From the NCBI GenBank assembly GCA_035524315.1, contig DATKPD010000053.1, forward strand, positions 1 to 8,593: DNA of 8,593 nucleotides, written 5' to 3'. Positions 1 to 6,044 of this stretch are shown here, one piece after another. The position numbers and the translations under genes were made by a program. Each line of letters opens with the position of its first letter. Position 1 is the first letter of the stretch. The DNA comes from BOG-938 sp035524315 (GTDB lineage: Bacteria; Pseudomonadota; Alphaproteobacteria; Caulobacterales; Caulobacteraceae). Below the pieces are notes generated by a model, which was given only the letters and a program-made list of their open reading frames with translations, did no database searches and was not told the origin of the DNA.

Positions 1-865
1 CACCCGGCAGGTCTATATCGCCAGAGGCGCCGCCATTATGGGGCTGGACGTGGACTCGGGCCTCGTTACGCCAAAAGTGGCCAGCGCCATGGGTGCGCAT
101 TCCGCTGCGCCGCTGCCAGGTCGGCGCCTACTGACCACCAACGGCGCCTCCAACACCGCTATGATCGTAAGTGCGGCTGACGGTTCTGTGCTGGCGACCA
201 TTCCCACCGGCAACCTCCCTGACGCCGCGATCTTCGATCCGGCCAGCGGCTTGGCCTTCGTGGCCGAGCACATCGGGGGCGCGGTGGACTTCGTCGACGC
301 CAAGACCCAGGCGGCTGTCGGTCAGGTGATGGTGGGCGGCACGCTCGAATTCCTCGCCGCTGACGGCAAGGGACACCTATTCGTCAATGTCGAGAGCACA
401 AATTCAATCGCCGAGATCGACATCAAGAGCAAAGCGGTTATCGGGACCTTCCCTCTGACCGGGTGCCAAGATCCCAGCGGCGTGGCCTATGACGCGGCGG
501 CGGGCGCTCTGATCGCGGCCTGCCACAACAAGGTGGCCGCGGTGGCCGACGCGGCCACCGGCCAGGTCTTGCAGACTCTGCCGATTGGCCTTGGCCCGGA
601 TGCGGTCATCTATGATCCTCAACGTAAGCTGGTCTTCGTACCGTGTGGCGGCGACGGAACGCTGGCGGTTATCGGCGGCGCTTCGCCAGCCAAGCTCGCG
701 GTCATGCAGACCGTGACGACCCAGTTAGGGGCACGATCCGGTACTGTGGACCCTAAGACCGGCAAGCTCTATCTGCCGACCGCCAAATACAACGCGCCAG
801 CGCCTGGCGCCACGAGGGGGGCCATGATACCCGGCACGGTTGAATTGCTGGTGGTCTCTCCCTGA
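1..865 (+). CDS. YncE/YVTN-family beta-propeller protein, 5'-truncated by the window edge
   Basis: The reading frame is open from base 2, so the gene starts upstream; the ATG at base 38 lies inside a typical propeller strand (TRQVYIARGAAIMGLDVDSG) and is not a credible start. About 287 residues are visible. Repeated blades of the form 'YDP..+.vFV....+..v.viD..T..v' are seen, for example IFDPASGLAFVAEH, AYDAAAGALIAACHNK and IYDPQRKLVFVPCGGDG, as in YncE/YVTN proteins, which are periplasmic or exported. The signal peptide would lie outside the window. It is a paralogue of the propeller at 3402-4412: about half of roughly 110 aligned residues are identical by eye over the region around LEF.AADG to VPCG.DG. 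Three cysteines (codons at 464, 521 and 644, in TGCQDP, AACHNK and VPCGGD) are shared with the paralogue at the same spacing. The biochemical role is unknown. A hairpin and a 14-base palindrome follow the stop. Confidence 0.85.
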   Translation, partial: TRQVYIARGAAIMGLDVDSGLVTPKVASAMGAHSAAPLPGRRLLTTNGASNTAMIVSAADGSVLATIPTGNLPDAAIFDPASGLAFVAEHIGGAVDFVDAKTQAAVGQVMVGGTLEFLAADGKGHLFVNVESTNSIAEIDIKSKAVIGTFPLTGCQDPSGVAYDAAAGALIAACHNKVAAVADAATGQVLQTLPIGLGPDAVIYDPQRKLVFVPCGGDGTLAVIGGASPAKLAVMQTVTTQLGARSGTVDPKTGKLYLPTAKYNAPAPGATRGAMIPGTVELLVVSP

Positions 866-872
866 GGTCAAG

Positions 873-921
873 GGCCGCTCGCGGGAGTGAGGACAGTCTG
901 TTCGCACGGTCGTGAGCGGCC
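873..921 (+). terminator. Possible hairpin after the first propeller gene
   Basis: GGCCGCTC (873-880) pairs with GAGCGGCC (914-921), and the stem extends inward to 884/910 with two G-U pairs, leaving a loop of about 25 bases. It begins 8 bases after the stop at 865. There is no T-run, so a factor-independent terminator is not demonstrated; it could also be a regulatory or mRNA-stabilising hairpin. Confidence 0.3.
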
Positions 922-926
922 GCTCA
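913..926. promoter_or_regulatory. 14-base perfect palindrome TGAGCGGCCGCTCA upstream of the ABM gene
   Basis: TGAGCGGCCGCTCA is its own reverse complement and lies 68 bases before the TTG start at 994, inside the only sizeable gap (128 bases) between the first propeller gene and the rest of the cluster. A third copy of the half-site GGCCGCTC lies at 873-880. This arrangement would suit an operator for a dimeric regulator, but short GC-rich palindromes also arise by chance at this base composition, and no regulator gene is visible. No convincing -35/-10 pair was recognised beside it. Confidence 0.25.
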
Positions 927-993
927 TGGATGCCCAAAATCAAGCGCGCGGAATTCCCGGCGCAGTACAGTCAGAAAATGGGGGGATAGGGCG

Positions 994-1728
994 TTGAAGG
1001 ATCAGTCTGAACCAATGCAAACGTCGACCCGCGTCTGTCCGATCCCAAGCGAACGCGCGGGCAAGATATCCCGAATAGGCGCCGCCCTGTTTGCGTTCGC
1101 GCTTTGGACCGGGGCGGCGGGGGCGGTCCATGCCCAATCTGCGCCTGTGAGCTTGATTGCGACCTATTTTGAATCACCGGTTCCCAAGTCCGCAACTCTG
1201 CTGCAGCAATTGAAATCCTACGCCGCCCAAGTTCGCGCGGCGGCTCCCGATCGTTCGGCGGACATATTTCGCGAACAGGGTCGGCCCAACCGCATGCTGG
1301 TGATCGAGCGACGGCCTGGATCGGATCCGGCCAAGAAGGACTGTGTCAGCGCCTCGATCGATGTGGAACTGGTGGCGCCCATAGATTGTCGGCCAAACAC
1401 CTTATTCATTTCACATCTCCCGGCTTCGCCGCCCCAGGGCGCCTTCCACATGATCATGCATGTTGATGTGATCACCGAGGGCGCCGGTCCCACCCTGAAG
1501 GCTCTGCAGGACCACGGCGCGGCGGTGCTCAATGCGCCCGGCAACCTGGGCCTGGAGATGGGCGAGCAGACCGATCGGGCCAACCATTTCACCGTCCACG
1601 AAGTCTGGGCCTCGCGCAAGGATTACGAAGCCTTCGCAGCCTCGGCCGCCGGCCAACTCCTGCGCAAGCAGCTGATGCTGTTCCGGGGCGCTCTGTTTGA
1701 CGACCGTTATTACGAGCAAATGCCCTGA
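994..1728 (+). CDS. Exported two-domain ABM-fold (antibiotic biosynthesis monooxygenase-like) protein
   Basis: 244 residues from a TTG start. GGGGGA (981-986) sits 7 bases upstream. The ATG at 1015 is an in-frame alternative (237 residues), but its AAGGA is 13 bases away. A long n-region is followed by a hydrophobic stretch (about 28-44) and a likely cleavage site VHA|QSA (after residue 47), so the protein should be periplasmic. Residues about 150-240 match the dimeric alpha-beta barrel ABM pattern: a first strand (FHMIMHVDVI), a middle GNLGLEMGEQTDRANHFTVH with the NHF..HEVW strand, a K/R-D-Y-EAF helix, and the ending GALFDDRYYEQM. Residues about 51-110 look like a second, weaker copy (LIATYFESPVP, RPNRMLVIERR). 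ABM-fold proteins include cofactor-independent quinol oxygenases and haem-degrading enzymes, but many have no known activity. Cysteines at 117 and 132 could form a disulphide. The cupin gene follows after 27 bases, so co-transcription is likely. Confidence 0.75.
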   Translation: MKDQSEPMQTSTRVCPIPSERAGKISRIGAALFAFALWTGAAGAVHAQSAPVSLIATYFESPVPKSATLLQQLKSYAAQVRAAAPDRSADIFREQGRPNRMLVIERRPGSDPAKKDCVSASIDVELVAPIDCRPNTLFISHLPASPPQGAFHMIMHVDVITEGAGPTLKALQDHGAAVLNAPGNLGLEMGEQTDRANHFTVHEVWASRKDYEAFAASAAGQLLRKQLMLFRGALFDDRYYEQMP

Positions 1729-1744
1729 GGGGCGACCAATCAAC

Positions 1745-1750
1745 GGGAGG
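1745..1750 (+). promoter_or_regulatory. Ribosome binding site GGGAGG supporting the TTG start at 1756
   Basis: GGGAGG ends 5 bases before TTG at 1756. It supports TTG because the protein then opens with a clean signal peptide (MNRLKLAILGLLILPSLAQA) and no ATG or GTG start is available in that N-terminal stretch. Confidence 0.6.
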
Positions 1751-1755
1751 CCGCA

Positions 1756-2190
1756 TTGAATAGACTGAAACTCGCGATCCTGGGGCTGCTGATCCTGCCG
1801 AGCTTGGCCCAGGCTCAGGTCCCGGCTCAGGCCCCGGCTCAGGCCCCAGCGCCTAAACGCCTGACGTCCGTCGAAGCGCCGCCTGCGCCGATGACCGCGA
1901 AGATCGATCTGGGCGCGGAGTTCCCGCAAATGCAGGGCTACACCTTCACCCAGAGCTACCAGACTGTGGCTCCCGGCGCTGGGCGTACTTGGCACAGCCA
2001 TGCCGGAATGCCTGAGATCGTCCGCATCCTGTCCGGCGTCCTGACGGACGCCCGCAACGGCGAGCCGCCCAAGACCTATGGTCCCGGTTCGACCCTGATC
2101 AACGCGGGCGGAACGGAACATATGTGGGCAAATTTCGGCACCGAGCCGGTCATATTCGTCGCCACCGCGATCCGTTCCCCCGGCAAGTAG
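1756..2190 (+). CDS. Exported single-domain cupin protein
   Basis: 144 residues with a TTG start. A signal peptide covers residues 1-20 (cleavage LAQA|QVPA), followed by a low-complexity linker AQVP-AQAP-AQAP-APKR, so the cupin lies in the periplasm. Cupin motif 1, G(X)5HXH(X)4E(X)6G, is matched exactly at residues 74-94 with H80, H82 and E87. Motif 2, G(X)5PXG(X)2H(X)3N, is matched at 111-126 with H122 and N126; the usual Pro is Ala117. The complete 3-His/1-Glu set predicts one bound divalent metal. Family members range from dioxygenases and isomerases to sugar or ligand binders, so the reaction cannot be assigned. It lies 27 bases after the ABM gene and about 104 bases before the cytochrome gene. 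The context suggests it acts on the same periplasmic substrate as its neighbours (inference). Confidence 0.85.
   Translation: MNRLKLAILGLLILPSLAQAQVPAQAPAQAPAPKRLTSVEAPPAPMTAKIDLGAEFPQMQGYTFTQSYQTVAPGAGRTWHSHAGMPEIVRILSGVLTDARNGEPPKTYGPGSTLINAGGTEHMWANFGTEPVIFVATAIRSPGK
1813..1848 (+). repeat. Three tandem 12-base repeats encoding AQ[VA]P
   Basis: Three consecutive copies of GCTCAGGYCCCR start at 1813, 1825 and 1837 and encode AQVP, AQAP, AQAP. They form a flexible Ala/Pro/Gln linker just after the signal-peptide cleavage site of the cupin. Copy number could vary between strains by slippage without breaking the frame. Confidence 0.8.
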
Positions 2191-2219
2191 CCGAACCCGA
2201 GGCCTTTCGCGTGGCATGC

Positions 2220-2245
2220 GTGGCGCGGCTTGGCGGTCGCGCCGC
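2220..2245 (+). other. GC-rich hairpin between cupin and cytochrome genes
   Basis: Bases 2220-2227 (GTGGCGCG) pair with 2238-2245 (CGCGCCGC) through an 8-pair stem including one G-U, with a 10-base loop. It lies 30 bases after the cupin stop. No T-run follows, so it may be a weak terminator, an mRNA-stability hairpin, or chance. The rest of the 104-base gap shows only the start-proximal AGGGA of the next gene. Confidence 0.25.
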
Positions 2246-2294
2246 TACGCGCGGAGCGCTTCACATAACCGTTCAACGGCCAGGGACGTGATGA

Positions 2295-3302
2295 ATGACT
2301 AATCGGCTATGGCAGGCAGGATTTTGCGCGTTCGCGGCCGGCGCGCTCGTGTCGGGGTGCGCCCCGGCGAAATCCGTGGGACAGGGATCTGCCGCCCAGT
2401 CCGGCGTGTCGGAGTCTCGTCCAACGCCAGCGCAGGATGGACCGGACGGCTTTCCCCAGTGGGCCTTTCCCGGGCCCCTGCTAAAAGGCATTCCCGGCAG
2501 CGCGCCCAAATTCAGCGATGTGCAGATCTATGATCGCACCGCGGCCGTGGACTGGTTTCCGGGAAGCCACCCGCCGATGCCCGACGCGGTCAAGGGCCGG
2601 CCAGCGCTCTATGCATGCGGCTTTTGCCATCTGCCTCAGGGCGCCGGACGCTCCGAAAACGCCGCTCTGGCGGGCCTTCCCGCCGACTACATCCTACGCC
2701 AGGTGGCCGATTTCAAATCGGGGGCGCGTCAGACTCCGGATCCAAAGTTTGGCGCGGCCGTGAACATGCAGCTGACGGCCAAGATGGCGGCGGACGCCGA
2801 CGTCGAGAAGGCGGCCAAATACTTCGCGAGCTTGAAGTACACAAAGCACTTCACCCTGATCGAATCCGCTGATGTGCCGCATTTCGAGAGCAATGCCTTC
2901 GTCTTCGTCATCGATCCAAAGGGTCCGCGTGAGCCTTTGGGCCAGAGGATCATCGAGGGCCCTGATGATTTTGAGCGTTTCGAGATGCGCGATCCGAACA
3001 TGACGTTCACGGCCTATGTGCCTGTCGGCGCGGTGAGCCGCGGCGCCGCCTTGGCCAAAGGCGATGGCGGATCAAGACCGGCTTGCGAGACCTGCCATGG
3101 GCCGGGCCTCAAGGGGACGACCATCGCGCCGCCGATCGCCGGCCGGTTGCCCACCGGACTGTTCCGACAGCTCTACGCGTTCCAAACCGGCGCCCGTCAT
3201 GGCCAGGGCGCGCTGTTGATGAAGCCGATCACCACGGCCTTATCGAAGTCGGACATGATCGACCTCGCCGCCTACGTCGCCTCTCTGGATCCCGGATCAT
3301 GA
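2295..3302 (+). CDS. Dihaem c-type cytochrome, predicted lipoprotein
   Basis: 335 residues; the ATG at 2295 has AGGGA (2282-2286) 8 bases upstream. The N-terminus ends in a lipobox, VSG-C22, so the protein is predicted to be a lipid-anchored periplasmic cytochrome. A Pro/Ser/Gly-rich linker (about 23-50) follows. Two haem-attachment motifs are seen: C108-GF-C111-H112 and C264-ET-C267-H268. Each lies in a class I-like domain ending in a recognisable helix (DVEKAAKYFASL at about 169-180 and MIDLAAYVASL at about 321-331). Likely distal Met ligands are M158 (VNMQLTAK) and M309 (LLMKPITTALS), by analogy with c4-type cytochromes. The region between the domains (about 185-245) carries no CXXCH. The probable role is electron transfer from a periplasmic enzyme to the respiratory chain. 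Neighbours are the cupin upstream and a propeller downstream (99-base gap). The family identity is secure; the redox partner is not known. Confidence 0.93.
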   Translation: MTNRLWQAGFCAFAAGALVSGCAPAKSVGQGSAAQSGVSESRPTPAQDGPDGFPQWAFPGPLLKGIPGSAPKFSDVQIYDRTAAVDWFPGSHPPMPDAVKGRPALYACGFCHLPQGAGRSENAALAGLPADYILRQVADFKSGARQTPDPKFGAAVNMQLTAKMAADADVEKAAKYFASLKYTKHFTLIESADVPHFESNAFVFVIDPKGPREPLGQRIIEGPDDFERFEMRDPNMTFTAYVPVGAVSRGAALAKGDGGSRPACETCHGPGLKGTTIAPPIAGRLPTGLFRQLYAFQTGARHGQGALLMKPITTALSKSDMIDLAAYVASLDPGS

Positions 3303-3304
3303 GA

Positions 3305-3329
3305 ATCTGACGGGCGAGATCTGACGGGC
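3305..3329 (+). repeat. Direct repeat ATCTGACGGGC, two copies 14 bases apart
   Basis: ATCTGACGGGC occurs at 3305-3315 and 3319-3329, immediately after the cytochrome stop codon. It may be a small local duplication. No function is evident. Confidence 0.6.
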
Positions 3330-3390
3330 CGCCCCGGAGCGAGCATCGCGCCTCCCAAACTGGACGCAATCGGCGTCGCCACCCATTCGA

Positions 3391-3397
3391 GGAGGGA
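3391..3397 (+). promoter_or_regulatory. Strong ribosome binding site GGAGGGA for the TTG start at 3402
   Basis: GGAGGGA ends 4 bases before TTG at 3402. The resulting N-terminus is a clean signal peptide, and no ATG precedes the mature domain in this frame, so TTG is the likely start. Confidence 0.65.
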
Positions 3398-3401
3398 ATC
3401 T

Positions 3402-4412
3402 TTGGGTAAATCCCGGTTGATCTTGCTGATCTCGGCGGCGCTTGCCTTGCCGGTCTTCGCTCATGCCGAGACCTACAGGGTGATCGATCGCATCAAAGTT
3501 CCCGACGGCGGATTCGATTACTCCACCTACGATCCAGCCACGGCGCGTGTCTACATGCCGCGCGGGGACTATACCACGGTCATCGATACCAAGACCGGCA
3601 ATGTATCGCAGCTTCAAAGCGCGGTCGGCAACCACATCGCCTTACCTATTCCGCAGACTCCGCTTCTGGTGGTCACCCAGAGCGCAGGGACGATTCTTCT
3701 TGTCGACAAGGACATGGACAAAGTCGTCGCCAGTTTCATGGGCGAGAAGAACCCCAACTCCGCCGCCTATGACCCTGCAACCAAGGTCGCGGTTGTTTTG
3801 AACAAGGACAGTGGCACAGCCACGCTCATCGACCCATTCGCCCGCCAATCCCTGGGCACGATCCCGATAAGCGCCAACACCTTGGAATTTCCCGCCGCGG
3901 ACGGGACAGGCAGGGTGTTCATCAACATCGAAACCAGTGCGGAAATCGCCGTGCTTGACGTCCATGCACGCAAGATTGCCAAGCTCTACAAGTTGAACGG
4001 CTGCGTTGGGCCAACCGGCCTGGCCTTCGACGTCAAAGCCAGGCTCTTGATCTCGGCTTGCGCCAACGGCGTGGCCAAGGTTGTGCGGGCGGATGATGGG
4101 ACCGAGGTTGCCTCCTTGCCCATTGGCCGCGGGCCCGACGCGGTGATCTTCGACCCGGTCCGCCAGGTTGCCTTCGTTCCTTGCGGTAAGGACGGCGTAC
4201 TTGATGTCATCTCCTTGGCCGATCCCCGAGCCATCAAGGTGGTGCAGCAGGTTCAGACCGAGCCGGGTTCGCGGACAGGGGCCGTCGATCCATCGACGGG
4301 CAAGGTCTATCTGATGTCGTCCAAGCCGGATCTTGCTGCGCCGATCCCCCCCAATGGTCGTCAGCCCCGACTCGCGGGTTCATGGGCGGTGCTGGTGGTC
4401 GCGCCATCTTGA
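3402..4412 (+). CDS. YncE/YVTN-family beta-propeller protein, exported, full length
   Basis: 336 residues from TTG, preceded by GGAGGGA. Residues 1-22 form a signal peptide (hydrophobic core LILLISAALALPVF, cleavage AHA|ETY). The mature part is a chain of blades with 'YDP', 'IDTKTG', 'DPATKVAVV', 'DPVRQVAFVPCG' and 'VDPSTGKVY' signatures, about the right length for a seven-bladed YncE-type propeller. It has three cysteines in the mature protein, C201 (NGCVGP), C220 (SACANG) and C261 (VPCGKD); all three are conserved in the paralogue at 1-865 at the same spacing (19 and 41 residues). The gene follows a dihaem cytochrome c by 99 bases, so one possibility is a redox partner or catalytic subunit served by that cytochrome; another is a ligand-binding scaffold. 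YncE family members have no generally agreed reaction. The downstream gene is convergent. Confidence 0.88.
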   Translation: MGKSRLILLISAALALPVFAHAETYRVIDRIKVPDGGFDYSTYDPATARVYMPRGDYTTVIDTKTGNVSQLQSAVGNHIALPIPQTPLLVVTQSAGTILLVDKDMDKVVASFMGEKNPNSAAYDPATKVAVVLNKDSGTATLIDPFARQSLGTIPISANTLEFPAADGTGRVFINIETSAEIAVLDVHARKIAKLYKLNGCVGPTGLAFDVKARLLISACANGVAKVVRADDGTEVASLPIGRGPDAVIFDPVRQVAFVPCGKDGVLDVISLADPRAIKVVQQVQTEPGSRTGAVDPSTGKVYLMSSKPDLAAPIPPNGRQPRLAGSWAVLVVAPS

Positions 4413-4429
4413 CGATCGACGGGGCGACC

Positions 4430-4446
4430 TTGGCTCGCAGAGCCAA
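4430..4446 (+). terminator. Compact hairpin after the second propeller gene
   Basis: TTGGCTC (4430-4436) and GAGCCAA (4440-4446) form a perfect 7-pair stem around the 3-base loop GCA, 17 bases after the stop at 4412. No T-run follows. Its position in the 143-base gap between convergent genes makes a terminator role plausible. Confidence 0.35.
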
Positions 4447-4528
4447 TCGGATGGCCAAATCCCGGCTCCTCGCGAATTCGAAGGCGGGGAAGGGGAAGGC
4501 AGACTCCCTCAGATTCAGGTTACGCCTT

Positions 4529-4546
4529 GCGGCGCGGGCGCGCCGC
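4529..4546. terminator. GC-rich near-palindrome between convergent genes, possible bidirectional terminator
   Basis: GCGGCGCG (4529-4536) and CGCGCCGC (4539-4546) are reverse complements separated by 2 bases. The innermost pairs would open to form the loop, leaving a very stable stem. It lies 10 bases beyond the stop of the outer-membrane gene on the - strand (4556), downstream of both convergent operons. No T-run is seen on either side. Confidence 0.35.
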
Positions 4547-4555
4547 CCTGAGCCG

Positions 4556-5359
4556 TCAGTTTAGATCCTTCGACAGGATGAGCTTCAAGGTCAGGCGGTC
4601 GGTCGCTGGGGTCAAGCCGAAGCCGACGCCCGCTTCCACGTTAAGCGGCTTGCCATTATAGTCGACGACGCCGAACAACTCGTGTGTTTGCTCTCGCGCC
4701 GAACTGAACCGTTTAATGGCGCCGAAGTCGTCGTATTCCTCCGCGGCGATTTGCCAGACGTCGGAGACGTTATAGTCGAGGCGGGTTTCGGGCGCGAAGT
4801 CGAGCTTGCCGAAGCCTTCCCAACTATTGTCCAGGATGGGGTTGACGATCAAATCCATCTTGCCGAAACGCCAGCCAACGATCGGCCGGATCTCCTGGGT
4901 GTAGCGGTGCTCGTCCCAGTGCTCGGAATTGAAGCTGAATTCGAAATTCACGCCGTAAAAAAAGCTGTGCTTGGCGGCTTCCGGTTCGACGAAAAGCGTT
5001 CTCAGCTTGAATCCGTCGATCTGGACGCCGCCGCTGCGCGGCAGGCTGTAGAGCGGCAGATACAGACCTGCTTCCATCCAAGGCGAGACGCCGTAGGCCC
5101 ATTCCGGAACGCCGTTGAGAGAGCCTTGGGAGACGATTGCGCCGGGAAACGCAGGGGTTTTTATGCCGCTCGGCGTGTAGTTGTCGTGCACGGTAAGATT
5201 GAACTTTCCCGGCTCCGCGATTTCAGCGTTGTAGACCTGTATCTCGTCGGTTTGCGCCAGGGCGGCATGCGGAAACGTCAGCGCCAGCGCGGCGGCATGG
5301 GCGGTGACGATGCTGGCTGGTCCGACCTTGGTGGCTGCCTTCAGAAGTTTTCGAATCAT
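4556..5359 (-). CDS. Predicted outer-membrane beta-barrel protein
   Basis: 267 residues from ATG at 5359. The frame is open to a GTG at 5374, but that codon overlaps the Shine-Dalgarno-like GGGGGA lying 7 bases before the ATG, so the ATG is preferred. A signal peptide covers residues 1-35 (cleavage ALA|QTD). The mature part shows alternating hydrophobic/polar strands with many aromatics and turns rich in D, N and G, for example FFYGVNFEFSF, IRPIVGWRFGKMDLIVNPIL, LDYNVSD and VEAGVGFGLT, typical of a barrel of perhaps 10-12 strands. It resembles small proteins annotated as 'transporter' or outer-membrane proteins beside PepSY/ApbE genes, but I cannot name the family securely. The last residue is Asn, not the usual Phe/Trp beta-signal. 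It lies 47 bases after the PepSY gene and is the last gene of the - strand operon. A porin or surface redox/metal uptake role is inference. Confidence 0.6.
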   Translation of the reverse strand: MIRKLLKAATKVGPASIVTAHAAALALTFPHAALAQTDEIQVYNAEIAEPGKFNLTVHDNYTPSGIKTPAFPGAIVSQGSLNGVPEWAYGVSPWMEAGLYLPLYSLPRSGGVQIDGFKLRTLFVEPEAAKHSFFYGVNFEFSFNSEHWDEHRYTQEIRPIVGWRFGKMDLIVNPILDNSWEGFGKLDFAPETRLDYNVSDVWQIAAEEYDDFGAIKRFSSAREQTHELFGVVDYNGKPLNVEAGVGFGLTPATDRLTLKLILSKDLN

Positions 5360-5366
5360 GATCGCG

Positions 5367-5372
5367 TCCCCC
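5367..5372 (-). promoter_or_regulatory. Ribosome binding site that decides the start of the outer-membrane gene
   Basis: On the - strand GGGGGA (5372 down to 5367) is 7 bases from ATG at 5359. It overlaps the alternative GTG at 5374-5372, so that GTG is unlikely to be the start. Confidence 0.5.
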
Positions 5373-5406
5373 ACTTGAATTGGATATTAGCCGCCCGCCG
5401 GCGCTG

Positions 5407-6036
5407 TCATGGCACGCAGAACCAAGCAATCGCGGTCAATGTCAGTAGGCTTACGGCGGTCAGGATAAGGCTGTTTCTCAGGCGGAAGCGTAGGCTGAAG
5501 AACAAGACATAGCCCACCAGCGAAAGGCCCATCACCAGCCAGGCCGATACGTCAATCACCCAGCGCCAGGCGACGCCGCTGTTCTTGCCCCGATGCAGGT
5601 CCTGGGCGATGGCCAGGAAGTTTGCGCGGCCGATCCGCGCCTGGGTCTTGCCCGACGCCAGATCGATGGTCAGGTCGGCCGATCCTTTGGGGCCGTCTAG
5701 CCGGACCAGGGCCTGACCATCCTCGATGTCCGCGCTGGCGTAGGCGCCGGGGAGGGGGGCGTGGGCCGCCGCTGCGCGCGCCAGCGACGGCCCGGGGTCC
5801 TGGGCGGCCTTCGCGGCGGACAGCTCGGCGGACGATAGAGTGAAGTCCGCTTCGCTGGCCGCCGGCTTGTAGGCGTCGAACCACTCCGGGTGATTGAGCA
5901 GAATTCCGGTGGCGGAGAAGAAGATCAGCAACAGGAAAGCGAACGCCGACAGATAGGCGTGCAGCATCCTATTCACCCGGAAGAAGGCGCCCCGGTCGAA
6001 TCCGGCCCGAGCGGTCTTGGTCTTGGCGGCGCGCAT
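5407..6036 (-). CDS. PepSY-associated inner-membrane protein
   Basis: 209 residues. A basic N-terminus (RAAKTKTARAGFDRG) leads into a first membrane helix at about 26-48 with the PepSY-type pattern 'RVNRMLHAYLSAFAF...FSATGILLNHPEW'. A periplasmic region (about 50-155) follows, containing strands typical of PepSY-like folds (ALVRLDGPKGSADLTIDLASGK) and the conserved 'LHRGKNSGVAWRWVIDVSA'. Two further helices lie at about 158-181 and 188-207. His26, His49 and His148 are the obvious candidates for haem or metal contacts, by family analogy. PepSY-type membrane proteins occur in siderophore-reductase-like and extracytoplasmic flavin electron-transfer systems and are commonly encoded next to apbE and DUF2271 genes. 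The start is only 8 bases after the ApbE-DUF2271 stop, so the two are almost certainly co-transcribed and probably translationally linked. It is much shorter than four-helix PepSY reductases and lacks any visible NAD(P)H/FAD domain, so it is more likely a membrane electron conduit or scaffold. Confidence 0.78.
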   Translation of the reverse strand: MRAAKTKTARAGFDRGAFFRVNRMLHAYLSAFAFLLLIFFSATGILLNHPEWFDAYKPAASEADFTLSSAELSAAKAAQDPGPSLARAAAAHAPLPGAYASADIEDGQALVRLDGPKGSADLTIDLASGKTQARIGRANFLAIAQDLHRGKNSGVAWRWVIDVSAWLVMGLSLVGYVLFFSLRFRLRNSLILTAVSLLTLTAIAWFCVP

Positions 6037-6044
6037 CCCGGGAC

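Noticed and set aside
1411..2217. A 268-codon open frame on the - strand across the ABM and cupin genes
   Set aside because: It is antisense to two genes with intact signal peptides and domain motifs; its translation is Arg/Gly/His-rich and featureless.
2295..4412. Quinohaemoprotein amine dehydrogenase operon
   Set aside because: The cytochrome-propeller pairing is suggestive, but there is no small cross-linked catalytic subunit gene, no radical SAM maturation gene and no associated protease in the window. The cytochrome is also much shorter than the known alpha subunit.
4382..4564. Small + strand open frame between the convergent genes
   Set aside because: It overlaps the end of the propeller gene in another frame and consists of Ala/Arg/Lys-rich sequence with no ribosome binding site.
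4682..5512. A 276-codon open frame on the + strand across the outer-membrane gene
   Set aside because: It overlaps the barrel gene and part of the PepSY gene in antisense. The - strand reading gives a signal peptide and ordered strands, while this one gives no domain.
5407..6036. FMN_bind-type flavinylation substrate next to apbE
   Set aside because: No SGAT-like site or FMN_bind fold pattern is present in the PepSY protein.
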